Shown: positions 36,111 through 46,703, counted from the first letter of the stretch. The stretch is 64,000 nt of DNA from Isoetes taiwanensis (GCA_021234155.1 JAJEKV010000025.1:1-64000), one strand, 5' to 3'. Numbers and translations: made by a program. The notes: a model not told the origin generated them from the sequence alone.

Positions 36111-38720
36111 AAATTTCATCGGGGATATATCATGGGACTTCATAATTAACTTAGAAATTGGCCAAGGGCAATTTGTTTTGAAGTAGCATGTTCCTTCTTA
36201 CTCTTGTAGTCGGGGTTGACAACTTGTAGCTTATGTGCGACCTCATTCCTCATGATGTACTTAAGTAATTGCTTTCTTGACATCGTTGCCGATTGGAATT
36301 ACTTAACTTAAATTATAAGGTACTTGCCCTTTGGTCTTTGGGATAAGTATCTCTTGCTTATGATAATAAATTATTGCCTTAGCCGGCTTTAATATTGCAT
36401 GTCTATTCTGAGGTCATGGCTGCCAATGTACATAAGTTGGTGCCGATGCTTTACTTAGCTATGCTTGAGGTTGATGTCGACTTGACTCTTGTTCCGTTGG
36501 TCTTTGCTAATTACTCGACCTTGCCTTAATTCTTGGCCTAGATTTAGACTTAAGAGTCTTGCTCTTAAAGATGTCCGATCATCTAGGAGGTGCAAAATTA
36601 CAAGTTAAAGAACTACTTACATAAATCCTATGGCCACAAATTTAGTCGGCATGACATTACTTTTGGGCACACATAGAAAACTATATGGTTAGATAATTAT
36701 TCTTGTTTCAGATCTAATCTATAGTCTAGGATCTCCCCTTTCTTACTTATTGCCCTCTTGAAATAGTCCCACCTTTGAGTTGATGCCATCTAAGAAGTTG
36801 GCCGGACTTATTAGATTGCTTCCCTTCATTTGGTCGGATTATTCCTTATGCTGCGGAAGTACTCGTCATATACATAGTCGACGGTTATCCTATTATTGAA
36901 TCCTTCTTAGCGAGGTGATCAAGTTCACGAAGAGGTTCCAATATGTTGGATATCTGCCAGCAATGTATACAATTATTGTACTCTGTACATTTTCTTTCCA
37001 ATACTTGAAGCTTTGCTCCATTCTTGGGTCCATCTTTCTAAAGGAAAAGACAAAAAAATCTACTTTCGAAATTTAGGTCCCCATCCCATCATGGATGTTA
37101 TCACCCATAATTCTAAGAAACTCAACTATCGATAGGTCCCCTAGCTTGCTCAAAAGCTGGTGTAGTCATTAGTCGTTGGAGTAGCAAGGCGATGGTCCAT
37201 AATTTGTTGAAAAGAATCGGTATCCTTGGAGTTCTTTGTATGGTCCCTCAAGTGCCATGTTTTCTTTTATTGAACATATTGACTCTGCTTTCGTCCTTAA
37301 TGTTGATGCCGACTACCTTCATTAACATTATCCCTCTTAGTGGACTTGCTGATGTAGATAACATAACGCTCGATTGGCATCCCAAGAGCTTGAAGATAAT
37401 GTTCTTCACATTCTAGAATCTTTCATGTCGCTATCCGCCTACGGAGGTTCACGAGATTCGAGGATGATTCTTCCAACTCTGAATTGCTATTGTTGTGTTT
37501 GACCTTGTCGATTCTATTCTTCGTCTTCTTTGGTTGCATGTTGTTGTTATAAGGCTGATGACAATGTTGAGTGCTTTACCACTTCTAAGCGTGCAACTTC
37601 TCTTCTTTGAGAGGAGTTTATGTGCATCCATCTGCGGGGACTAATCTTGGTGATCAATTAATAATCTTTGGTATTTTGTCCCCATGATGCCTCTTCTTGA
37701 TGGTGTTTGACCTCCAATCTCTAAGGTAGAAGATTGTCGTGATCTTGATATGGTCTTTGTCGGGGTTGATGCAAATTTGCTGCTCAAGTATCGGGGCTGA
37801 TGAGGAAGAAATTTGTTGCAGTCTCGCCATATGCCTACTCCTGAGGAGCCCACCCTTGCTGGCTTGTAATACCTCCTTAGTCGAAGCATGTTTGCTTGAA
37901 GTCTGAATCTGATACTACTATGGCCTCTATATCTGCTATAGTTGCCCTTCCTAGGAGGTATGTTCAGTCCCATCCTTCAAAATTCTTGATGTCATGAGTT
38001 GATGGAGTCGTTTACTTGTTGGTGGCGTATCTCTGACATTAGTCATCGGTGTCGGGCCCTTCCTCGAGACAATATGGCACTTGGAGAATATCCTTGACTA
38101 GGAGCAAATGTGATCGATTTTATAAGTGCCATGATGCCCATTGGCTGTTGCATAGCCCTCTTGGCAAGTCTTGTGTCTATTTTTGATGTCGCAATCGTCC
38201 TTCCTATAGGCTCTCCTTTATTCTTCATGTTCGGGCTTCCCTGTACACCCTCTTGGCCTTTGATTTGCTGAAGTTTCCTCCATAAGTTTGCCCTCTGCTT
38301 TCAATTCGTTGATGTTGTCAAGTGGCTCCACCGTCGAGGCTCGAGGATCCACAACGAAGGTTCTCCTGACCTATTTTACTGCCCTAGGCACAAGGCAACT
38401 AATACTACCATAACAATCAATTACTTATGTCTATTTACTCTACAACCCATATTTTTATACCTTTATCCACCCTACGTCAAATGACCCACTTGGCATTTTA
38501 CTAGGCACTGAGAAAGGTACTTATTTACTATTATGGGGTGGTAGAAGGAGACTCACTCACTGGGTGTACTTGGTGTGCTAGACTGAATTACCTAGATAGG
38601 ATGAATTTCTAGATAATTATCTATGATACAAAGGCATGGCTGAAGACACTTGATGATAGTGCACCTATAACGTGTGTTGGGCTCCCCTTGTTGGTTGACT
38701 GCCTTGTACTGCATGAACAA
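36110..38720 (-). other. chromovirus interior, expected gag end and protease, not readable
   Basis: By position this should hold the end of gag and the protease. Several 60-110 codon minus frames exist (for example 37,641-37,973, Arg/Ser-rich), but I cannot point to a DSG/DTG catalytic word or a CCHC knuckle. Frame noise is high. Confidence 0.45.
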
Positions 38721-38722
38721 AG

Positions 38723-39217
38723 CTAAGGCTGCCTGGCTGAAAGGTATCTATGCCTATGATGCTTACTGGTCATGTAATCTGGCATGTTCCTGGTTCTATC
38801 CCACAACTTATTCTTACCCTTAGATCCCCCACCTATGGCTTGGGTAAGAGAGTCTAGGGAAACCCATTTCCCTCCCCTAGGTGGCAAATTAACTTCCCAG
38901 GATAGGATCTGCTGGTCATACTGGCAGATGATGTTGGTGTAATAGGGAGTTCTAGTCAAGGTGGCATGAAGATCAAAGAGATGATCGAAGACATGGAAGG
39001 CTTGCTCAGCAGGGAAATCACGAATGTGATTGGCCTCATTGTACCATCTAACAAAGCTTGATTGCGCCATTGAGCAGAGATAGCTATGAAAAATGGTTTG
39101 AGAAGATGAACAAGGAGTTAGAAAATCGCCAAGGAGGCTGAGAGCAGTTCTGATGGGGAAAAATGACAAATGAGGCCCCCTTTTATAGACTAGGGTTGCC
39201 TCGGGTTCCGTGCACAA
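38723..39217 (-). CDS. unassigned 164-codon ORF inside the chromovirus
   Basis: An uninterrupted minus-strand frame, long for this element, with FVRWYNEANHIRDFP and WVSLDSLTQAIGGGSKGKNK words. Its middle contains aromatic and charged residues as in a globular protein; the C-terminus is His/Arg-rich. It lies between the presumed first gag part and pol, so it could be a capsid segment or a captured sequence. I do not recognise the family. An internal Met about 50 residues in (MAQSSF) is an alternative start. Confidence 0.45.
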   Translation of the reverse strand: MCTEPEATLVYKRGPHLSFFPIRTALSLLGDFLTPCSSSQTIFHSYLCSMAQSSFVRWYNEANHIRDFPAEQAFHVFDHLFDLHATLTRTPYYTNIICQYDQQILSWEVNLPPRGGKWVSLDSLTQAIGGGSKGKNKLWDRTRNMPDYMTSKHHRHRYLSARQP

Positions 39218-39360
39218 GGGTTCCTGATGGGGAAGACTACCAATCTATGGCCCTGGGTGTCCAAATGAGCTACCATGAAGTGCAAGCTTAAGCAAAACAA
39301 AGCAAGAAATACTATATGGCAGTTTGTTGGGTCGAAATTGGTCAATTTGAGCGAAATTGG

Positions 39361-39775
39361 GCGAAATCGGATGGCTATGCGAATTTGGGCCTTGCGTGAA
39401 GGGCGCAGGGGTCATTTTCGCACAGCCTTCCGAGTTGACTTTGACTTTACATTATATATTTTATGTATATATATAATATTATATACTATATATAGGCGAA
39501 ACCGGGTGGTTATGCGAATTTGGGCCTTCCGTCAAGGGCGGAAAGGCTATTTTCGCACAGCCTTCCGATTTCGGCTGTTTGGCAGTTCTATTAACAGTTT
39601 TGGGAAATTTGAAGGTCCTAGCATGCTTAATTAGGATTTTCTAACCTAATTTGGATGTTTACTTGGGCTAATTGGGCAAAATCTGGTCAAACATGGCGAA
39701 ACCGGATGGCTATGCGAATTTGGGCCTTCCGTCAAGGGCGGAAAGGCTATTTTCGCACAGCCTTCCGATTTCGAC
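39361..39775. repeat. three copies of a 75-80 bp repeat within the chromovirus
   Basis: Copies start at 39,361, 39,496 and 39,696 (GCGAAA(T/C)CGG) and end in TTCGCACAGCCTTCCGA. They share TATGCGAATTTGGGCCTT. Copies 2 and 3 are almost identical; copy 1 is more divergent. A TA-rich run (39,448-39,494) separates 1 and 2. The arrangement suggests regulatory or satellite-like repeats rather than protein coding. Confidence 0.75.
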
Positions 39776-39980
39776 TATTTTGGCCGAAATTTGACTAATT
39801 TGCCTATAGTACTCTTACTAAATTATTCTATTTGGATGCTTACAGTCATGATGGCTACAACTAAACTAAAATTTGAGCAACCTAAACACATTTTTATACA
39901 AAAATTGAAGTCACTTTACAACAAAATTTTATATTTATGGGAGACTTAATAATTACATTACTTTGGACAAAAATGCATCC

Positions 39981-40534
39981 TCAAGGATATTCCTTGCGGA
40001 TCATTATTAATATATATCCTTGGGCATCAAAGTCACCCTCTTGGCGTGGATGTCGCCAGAGGTTCCCTCCCTCAAACAAGCTGGGTGAGCTGCCTCGGCC
40101 GCTGCTTGCAACACCCGAGTTTGTGGCGGCGTCCTCAGAAGTGGGTGGCAGGCTGGCATCACCTCCGCATGAGTCACTCAAAGGTGCCTTCCTAATCAGG
40201 AGATTAGTGCACTGTTGAAAGTGTCTAATCTCGGGGAAGAACTGGGAGTGTCTGAGAGTTAGGCCCATGGTGGACCTTCCCGGCTTCTCGAGGTACGTGG
40301 CTGGCTTGGGGCGGTGTTATTGACCGGCCTCCTCCCTCCCGCTGGTCTTATTTGGGCGTTTCCAGCGGCGGTACCAATCATTATACCTGCGTCCACCGCG
40401 AAGGTATTCTTAGTATTCTTTGGCCCGGTAGTCCTCCTTTGAGGCAGCTTCGCCCAGCCTTACCTTCTTTACCACCTTAGGTGGCTTGGGCCCTGCTTGG
40501 GTAAAAGGTGGTCTTGGGTCGCCCTTCCCCCTGC
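39981..40534 (-). pseudogene. probable downstream gag segment (frameshifted)
   Basis: Immediately after the H3-like ORF stops, another minus frame continues (about 40,533-40,300) with KKVRLGEAASKEDYRAKEY and YNDWYRRWKRPN words. A 95-codon frame follows (39,981-40,268) rich in Ser/Gly. This looks like one protein broken by indels. No known domain is recognised; assignment to gag is by position only. Confidence 0.45.
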
Positions 40535-41056
40535 TCATCTTCTTCCTCGCTCTTCTTCCTCCTGCTCCTCTCCTTCCACGTGCTCCTCCTCATGGCCGGG
40601 GGGTTCCTCTATCCGCGGCCGGTTGGTGGGGACCCGTCGTTCTTCTCTTCGTCCTCCGCTCCCCCGCCCGGCTCCTCCTCCTCGCTCCCTCTTCCTCTCC
40701 TTGCGGCCCTCTCTTACAGCCTCTCGCCTTCTCCTTGCCCCCTTCTTCCTTGGCCCAGAAGGCCAGCCGTCCACTTTGTTCTTTGGACTGCTCTTCCTCC
40801 TGCTCTTCCCGCCGGTGTCGTGCGGCCCCGAAGTGCGCGGGTCGTCGGTTCTTTGCGTTCCTGCCGACGAGGGGCTGCTCTCGGCATCGTGATAGGTGCC
40901 GTCGCTGCTGCTGCTGGTGGGGGGAAGCTCCTCTTCCCCCTTCTTGGGTCGGAGGTGCTCCGGGATCTTCTTCACATGGCGTCCCGCTGCTAGGTTCGCC
41001 ATCGAGAGTGTGGGGCGTTGTCCTGGCTTCCTGTAGGTTTGTTTGGTTCTGGCCAT
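40535..41056 (-). CDS. first ORF (gag position) of the chromovirus with a histone H3-like N-terminal tail
   Basis: A 173-codon ORF starting 562 bp after the PBS, with G at +4 of the ATG. The first ten residues, MARTKQTYRK, match histone H3 (MARTKQTARK) at nine positions, including the Arg2, Lys4, Arg8 and Lys9 equivalents. Further on, HVKKIPEHLRP (residues about 26-36) resembles the VKKPHRxRP that ends the H3 tail, suggesting homology over the tail rather than a ten-residue coincidence. The middle is Ser/Lys/Arg-rich (RRKSSPKNK, RKKGARRRR) and could act in nuclear import or nucleic-acid binding; the C-terminus is Glu-rich. No histone fold follows. The gag role is inferred from position. The frame ends at 40,535 but probably continued in the ancestor. 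Alternative: a captured histone fragment without function. Confidence 0.78.
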   Translation of the reverse strand: MARTKQTYRKPGQRPTLSMANLAAGRHVKKIPEHLRPKKGEEELPPTSSSSDGTYHDAESSPSSAGTQRTDDPRTSGPHDTGGKSRRKSSPKNKVDGWPSGPRKKGARRRREAVREGRKERKRERGGGAGRGSGGRREERRVPTNRPRIEEPPGHEEEHVEGEEQEEEERGRR

Positions 41057-41617
41057 ACTTAACGGTCTAGAAAACGGGTGGGGATAGGCTGGTCAAGAGA
41101 GAGAAGGTGGAGGAAAGTTTGGAGGGAAAAATGAGGTGTCAGAGATATTTAAAGAGGAGGGTCCCTGAGAATATTCTCCTACCATAATTACCCCTATTTA
41201 TTAGCCCCCCTTATTAATTACAAGATATTTAGTAATTATTTAATTATTAATGTATATGTTAAATCCTTATTAATTGATATTATACTTGAATTTCGAATTT
41301 TTCTAATGGTTCGAAGTGCAATCTATGAATTTGCGCCATTTTTCACCTGGGTCTCCGATTGGCATGATTCTTCGACCTATTTTAGGTGAAATTTGATGCA
41401 GATGCATGATTTTCACTCCAAATTTACTAGAAGGTGCGTTTGACTCACTCAAACCTTCGTCTAACACTTAACCTAAGTCCTGACCCACTACCTAGGAGAA
41501 AATTTTTTTCCCATTTTCGCGGTTCGATGGTGGAAATGTTTATTTCACACCCCTATAGGCCTGTTAGACTACTTCATGGTTATGGTCAGTGCTAGTTCTT
41601 GGTCAACCAAGAACATT

Positions 41618-41629
41618 GCTCTGATACCA
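41618..41629 (-). promoter_or_regulatory. chromovirus primer-binding site (initiator tRNA-Met)
   Basis: TGGTATCAGAGC on the minus strand, a perfect match to the plant initiator tRNA-Met 3' end complement, one base inside the 5' LTR. It fixes the element's orientation. Confidence 0.95.
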
Positions 41630-41630
41630 T

Positions 41631-43268
41631 TGTGACGCTCCTCGCTAAATATCGGCCGTGCCGTACACTCGGGGTAGAAATCCCCCATCCCGGTCCATCA
41701 ACCGCATGGGCCCTCCGTCTAACCCGCACTCTGAGAGAATCCTAGCGCGGGCAGGGGACACGAAGGTGTCTTGCGCGCCCTTCCCCTATGGGCTCCTATC
41801 ACAGCGGAAGCGATAACACGTCAGAACTAGCATAAAACATATACAAATACTACCTCGAAGGGTAGTGCACCACACATATACCAATGCAAAGATGATAATC
41901 ACAAACCATAAAGCAGAGAGCTCCTACCACCGCTCGGACTCATAAGGAGGATGACCGGACCGGGCTAGGCCTCAAGATAGAGCGGACCGAGTCATGGCGA
42001 TGGCGAGGGCTGGCATAGAACAATGGCTAGGGTTGACCACTCCATCCCCCTCCGTGCATACTTTGCAGATGGGCTAGATCAGGCTCGACAGACTCTAGCC
42101 TTGGGACACGCAATCCCATGGCATCACCCATCGGGACTACTCCGTGTTGCATCTCCCCTGGTCCGATGAGGCAGAAGGGTTGCATCTCCCCTTCCTGGGG
42201 TCTAGAGGTGCGGTGGGCGGCTAGAGAATCGTGGCGACACACGATTCGCACTGACCAGTGAACCCCCAAAAGAGAGCCAAGCCAGCACTTGCAGCTCAGG
42301 AGAGGGTGGCAACACCATTGCCCTGGGAGGTGTCGGGACCCATGCGGCCCACACAAAGTGACCGACCATAAGCCTAGCCCACTATGGGATCCCCGAAGCC
42401 CCCACACTGGGCGGGGATCCTCCCTCCACTTTCCCTCTAGCCCCGTTATCTGGTGCTGAGTCATATCATAGCCTCAATAGCCTGGTGGGCTCCTATGCAC
42501 AAAGCCGCACTAATAGGAACTAAGGGATCTACTCTAGGAGCATACTACATATGGCCCTAGGTCTCTACCCCCTTCCCAATACAAGAGGAGCAAACATGAT
42601 CAACCAACATCACATAATCATCATATCCTAAGAATGATCATAAGAAGAACATCTTAACCTAATCATACAATCTAACTAATGGTTAGGGTTCATTGATTAG
42701 GGTTCAAGATGTTGAATACGGGTTCTAGGATGGCTCTACTCTAGATACAAGATACTAGCATATCTGGAATGCTAATTCCGGATAAGCTATCACAACTACT
42801 ATCCTACATACCGCTCCCCGAAGCTCTCCCTCCAGATCCGTGTGCCTCCATAGTCTTCGACTCACGAGATCTGCTCCTACTCCAAGAACGAAGTCTACCT
42901 GGCCGGGCTGCCGCACCAGCCTATGCCACGACAAGAACGATGTTGAAAACGGGGTTCAAGCCAGTAGGTGAGTCTCTGGGTGCTAGGGCTGGAAAGAGGC
43001 CTAGGGTTAGGGTTTCAGCCTATATAAGTTAGGTCCACCTAGGATGCCACGTGGCACCAATCGGGTGAGTCATGTGTGGCGGGTGCCCCCAATAGGTTAA
43101 GGCCACGTGGATAATGGTCTAACCTATGGTTGGCTAAGTTATGAGAATAACTTGGCCATGCCCCCTAGTGCCACAATCTATGGTATACAAGGCTATGAAG
43201 ATAGACTTGTATAGTGACGGATCCAGGAATATACGTATTTATGGCGTATATTCCCCTGGACCGTCACA
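41631..43268 (-). repeat. chromovirus 5' LTR (right)
   Basis: 1,638 bp, against 1,633 for the left LTR. It is followed by the target duplication AGTCT (43,269-43,273). The promoter is expected inside, but no TATA box was assigned with confidence; a CCTATATAAG word lies on the plus strand at 43,019. Confidence 0.93.
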
Positions 43269-43273
43269 AGTCT

Positions 43274-43914
43274 GGATTAGAATAGTGTTTAGAATAGTCT
43301 GAATCAGGACAAATTGTGCAGAATATAGTGTTTACACAAGTAAAAATCAATTGGTTCACACAAGTGAAACTTGAGTGGAAGCAAAAATCTGAATCCAATA
43401 GCAATTTATCTATGGATGTGCTACAAATCGAACATCTTGTTGAAACAAAATCCATGTAGCCTATAATCAAACCATGGAAGGAAAAACGGCTACAAACGTC
43501 TTTCCCAGAGACGTGCAAATTCATTCTATCATGTTTTAAAAAAAACTCATTCTATCATGTTTTTAAAAAAACTGACGTGTCAATTCTTGGGCAGCCACTA
43601 CTATGGCAGTGCTGCTGGAATCCCCAGCTCAAAGCCAAAAGCCAAAATCTTCTCTGTCCGGTAGTGTGATTCCACCCGGAAATCACCCTTATTTGTAAGA
43701 ATGCCACTCAAAGGGATTTAAGGTGGGGGTGCCACCAATGGTAAAATTAAGGTAAAATTCACTCACAAATTCACATAGCAGCGTAAAATCATAAATTTTT
43801 TTCCATAAACTTGTGCTCTAGCACATGCTGAATTCAAATCAGTCTGTTAACTATCCTAAAAATCATTCATCACTTCATAATTACCATTCAAAGTCAGGGG
43901 GTCTGGAACCCTTG
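43274..43914. other. non-coding flank
   Basis: AT-rich, with two copies of an AACTCATTCTATCATGTTTT-type word near 43,520-43,565 and the 40-bp word shared with 30,113 (at 43,679-43,716). No gene. Confidence 0.45.
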
Positions 43915-44145
43915 ATGGTGATACGCTTGCTCCAATGGTGCACAGAATATAAGTGATGCAAGGAGCCTCAATGGTGAGGAGGTCATTATGAAATGGTGAT
44001 GAGCTGCTGCAGACATGGTGAAGTATTAAGAATGACATGGTAATGGTCTGATCAGACCACGGTGATTTAAATTAGCCAGAATGGTGAGTTTAATTTCCTG
44101 AATGGTGCAAAGAATTTCATGACATGGTGACAAGAAGAACTCAAA
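43915..44145 (+). repeat. 22-bp-phased ATGGTGA array
   Basis: ATGGTG or a one-base variant starts at 43,971, 43,993, 44,015, 44,037 (ATGGTA), 44,059 (ACGGTG), 44,081, 44,102 and 44,124, with spacings of 22, 22, 22, 22, 22, 21 and 22 bp. Two more lie upstream at 43,915 and 43,935. Only the heptamer and a weak preceding GA(C/A) are conserved; the other 13-15 bases are unrelated between units. The array does not encode a repeated peptide, because 22 is not a multiple of three. It could be an old minisatellite or an array of binding sites on one face of the helix. Confidence 0.85.
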
Positions 44146-44149
44146 AACT

Positions 44150-44850
44150 TAAAAAAGATTACTTCAATACTTAAACCTATGAACTACAATTTTAGCAGTC
44201 GAAGGGAATTGAACCTCTATTGACTAGAAATTTGGCCGATTACCATTATCTACACCTGCAAAACAAATAAAAATTTGTGTTAGTATATTTAACACATAAA
44301 AATGACATAGAACAAATGGAAATTTCAAAGATACCTTTTGAAGGGATCCTATCCATTGAACATGTATAGAACATGATCCAAAGATAGGATCCCTCAAATG
44401 TGACCACAAGCAAGACCTTTACAGCTCAAAAGCCTCCAAAGTACTTGATTTAACACCAACAATCTTGCAACCAGGTTACTCACTCATCTAATTGCACGAT
44501 CAATAAAACAGAATTCTTCAAACAAAGAATGATAAACAAGATACATTTACTTAAACCAGTTTGGTAACATACCTCAAATAGAGGCCAAAGATGCAAACCT
44601 TTGTTCAAAGTACAACAGATTAATTGTTCAAATGACAATACATACATTTTTTATCTCAAAGACCTAAACTTTGGAGGTGTTATTCTGCTTCATACCTATA
44701 TAGTTCATCTAAACCCTTAAGCTTTCCATTAGCGTGAGATTCTTCATCAACATCTGATGAACTTGGAGTAAGCTTTTCGTTTAGCTTCTGTTTTTTCCTG
44801 CAATGCACGTCCCATAAACAAAGTTGGGTTTTCTCAAGGCTGCAAGACAA
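44150..44850. other. non-coding, 3' flank of the pogo-like gene
   Basis: AT-rich. Short frames without motifs. It may contain the untranslated end of the minus-strand transposase gene that follows. Confidence 0.35.
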
Positions 44851-44852
44851 GG

Positions 44853-46549
44853 TCACATCAGTTGGCTATCCTCAAATGCAGCCAAGGGTAAATTTATAAA
44901 TAAATCTAGACCTTGGCAACTTGATAAGTTTTCAGCATTAGGCAATTCATGGATATTTTTAGCTTGACATTCATTATATTCATGCATAGATTGTTTAGTA
45001 AGAAATTCACTTGCTAGAATAAGTGGGCCATCATCCAAGTCCTGTGCCTCCGATTCTATCATTTTTTTTGTTTTCATCCTCACTCTTTTGGGCCTTTCTG
45101 CAACAAATTCTTGGTTCTCAAGGGCAACCCTTTCTAAAGCTGCCCTCTCTGTTGCTGCTACCTTTTTTTCTTCCCTCAATCTTTTATTCTCTTCTTTTCC
45201 AATTCCTTTGCCTCTTTTCTTTGAGCATGCAACTTTTGCTTCTCATTTAATTGTTCTTGTCTAACTCTGGTTGCCTCTCTACACTGCCTTTGATGCTCTA
45301 ATCTAGCATGGACAATTTCATCTGAAGTCACGAGCAGCTTGCCCTTTAAGCTTTCAGGAAACCTAAGCCTCTTAGTCTTAACTTTCAAACAGTTTGTAGC
45401 AGCCCTTCCTTCATAAGGATAGCCATGTTAACATGGCTACCATGGCCATGACATATTAATAAATGAGGTCTATCCTTACTTACACCTCCAGGAACAGTGT
45501 TCTTAAAATGGTCTAACTATGCTTTGAACAATTGACCTGTGATCTAAGCTTTTTTTTTGAAAAGCCATGACAGCACCAGCTTCACAACCTGTTCTTAGAT
45601 TTTGATCCCTCATCCTTTTGCCTTTAAAGACATAAAGATTTGGAATTTTAGTACTTGTTAAATGCAAACAAGTCATAAGTTAAGAGATTGAACTTCAATA
45701 CTTAAATTTAACTAAAATAATTGAATTGAACTTAAACAAATGAATTATAAACTTAAACAATTACCTGATGCGCTTACACACACGAGAACCGTCATCCATT
45801 CCCTATTTTTTGGCACATGCTCGGTCACATTCTTTTGTCACTTCCTACCTATGACTCGCATCCCAGTTCTAAGACCTGCCTGAACTCTAGTTTCATCACA
45901 GTTCCATACTCTACTTGGATCAAGATTGAATTCAGCATACACTTTGTTAATAGTAGAATAGAAATTATCAAGGTTTTTGGTGGTCATTGCCTTGACCCTT
46001 TGAAGTTCAATGCACTGTGAGTCCTGACAGCAATTTCTGGATGCCTCTCCCTAAAGGATTTCCACCACTTCTTATCGAGCGGTCCATCTTTGAAACAAGT
46101 CTATCTATAGATAGTCATATCAGCCACCTTTTGTTTCATGATATCAAGTGTGATTGCACGACCCTCATCAGCCAATTGGAGGTCCAATCAAGGAGAAATT
46201 TCTCCTCCTCAATTGTCAAGGCTTTGGTACAGGCTTTGGGAATAGATCCAAACTTACCATACAAGTGATTGCGCAAGGTAGTTTGAGGTACACCAAAGTG
46301 CAGACCAGCTTTCCTTATTGAAAACACACCATCCTCTACAGATTCAATAACAGATTCTAAGGCATCCATACTCCACGAAATCCTAGCAGCACATCTAAGC
46401 TTCTTGCCAGCATTTGGGAGTTTTCTAGTAGAGATTAGAACTCTAGAAGACCTATTTTTTTTAAGAGGAGGAGGAGGTGGATCTGCAGCTTCATGTTCAA
46501 GGTTAGAATCAGGAGGAAGAGCAATGGTCCTGTTGTTTCTCAAATTCAT
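44853..46549 (-). pseudogene. pogo-type (Tc1/Mariner) transposase with psq helix-turn-helix
   Basis: The likely start is the ATG at 46,547-46,549 (MNLRNNRTI). Next come a Pro-rich linker and a psq/CENP-B-type helix-turn-helix at 46,240-46,360 (SIRKAGLHFGVPQTTLRNHL), then a second DNA-binding part reading KKWWKSFRERHPEI. The DDE domain gives RVWNCDET (first catalytic Asp, about 45,890-45,910), IPNLYVFKGKRMR, and HLLICHGHGSHV (45,429-45,460), where the family has L-D-G-H-G-S-H, so the second Asp reads as His. A 111-bp intron at about 45,654-45,764 is suggested by GTAATT. The C-terminal part (44,853-45,388) is a Lys/Glu/Arg-rich coiled coil. At least three frameshifts or stops occur, so it is probably inactive. 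A domesticated CENP-B-like gene is the alternative. Confidence 0.83.
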
Positions 46550-46703
46550 TTCTAAAAGAAATGAAAGGGTTGGGCAAAAGCTGGAATACAGCAACAGATC
46601 CGGCAAAGGAATTAAACAACATAAACCTGCATACAAGAAATAAACATCCTGATTACAATCACTCAAGCATGGGAGAAATGATTTTATAAGAAATAAAATA
46701 GTT

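Larger units (their letters stand above)
31569..43268 (-). mobile_element. Ty3/Gypsy chromovirus, full length with perfect 5-bp TSD
   Basis: An 11.7-kb element on the minus strand. Two direct 1.63-kb LTRs have TGTGACG...CGTCACA-type ends. AGTCT at 31,564-31,568 and 43,269-43,273 is a perfect target duplication. The initiator-Met PBS (41,618-41,629) lies inside the right LTR, so that is the 5' LTR; the PPT lies inside the left one. Reading leftwards come an H3-tail-like ORF in gag position, a long poorly readable stretch, reverse transcriptase, integrase C-terminus, chromodomain, a short tandem array and the PPT. RT before integrase plus a chromodomain makes this a chromovirus (Tekay/Reina/CRM/Galadriel group not resolved). 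The pol frames are heavily broken. Confidence 0.93.

Noticed and set aside
40486-41070. 194-codon and two other long plus-strand ORFs
   Set aside because: They are antisense shadows of the H3-tail ORF; the GC-rich, Ser/Pro/Leu-rich composition mirrors its Lys/Arg/Glu codons.
43915-44145. CRISPR-like array (short repeat with unique spacers)
   Set aside because: The conserved part is only 6-7 bp, the spacing is 22 bp and the context is a plant genome. No cas-like gene is present.
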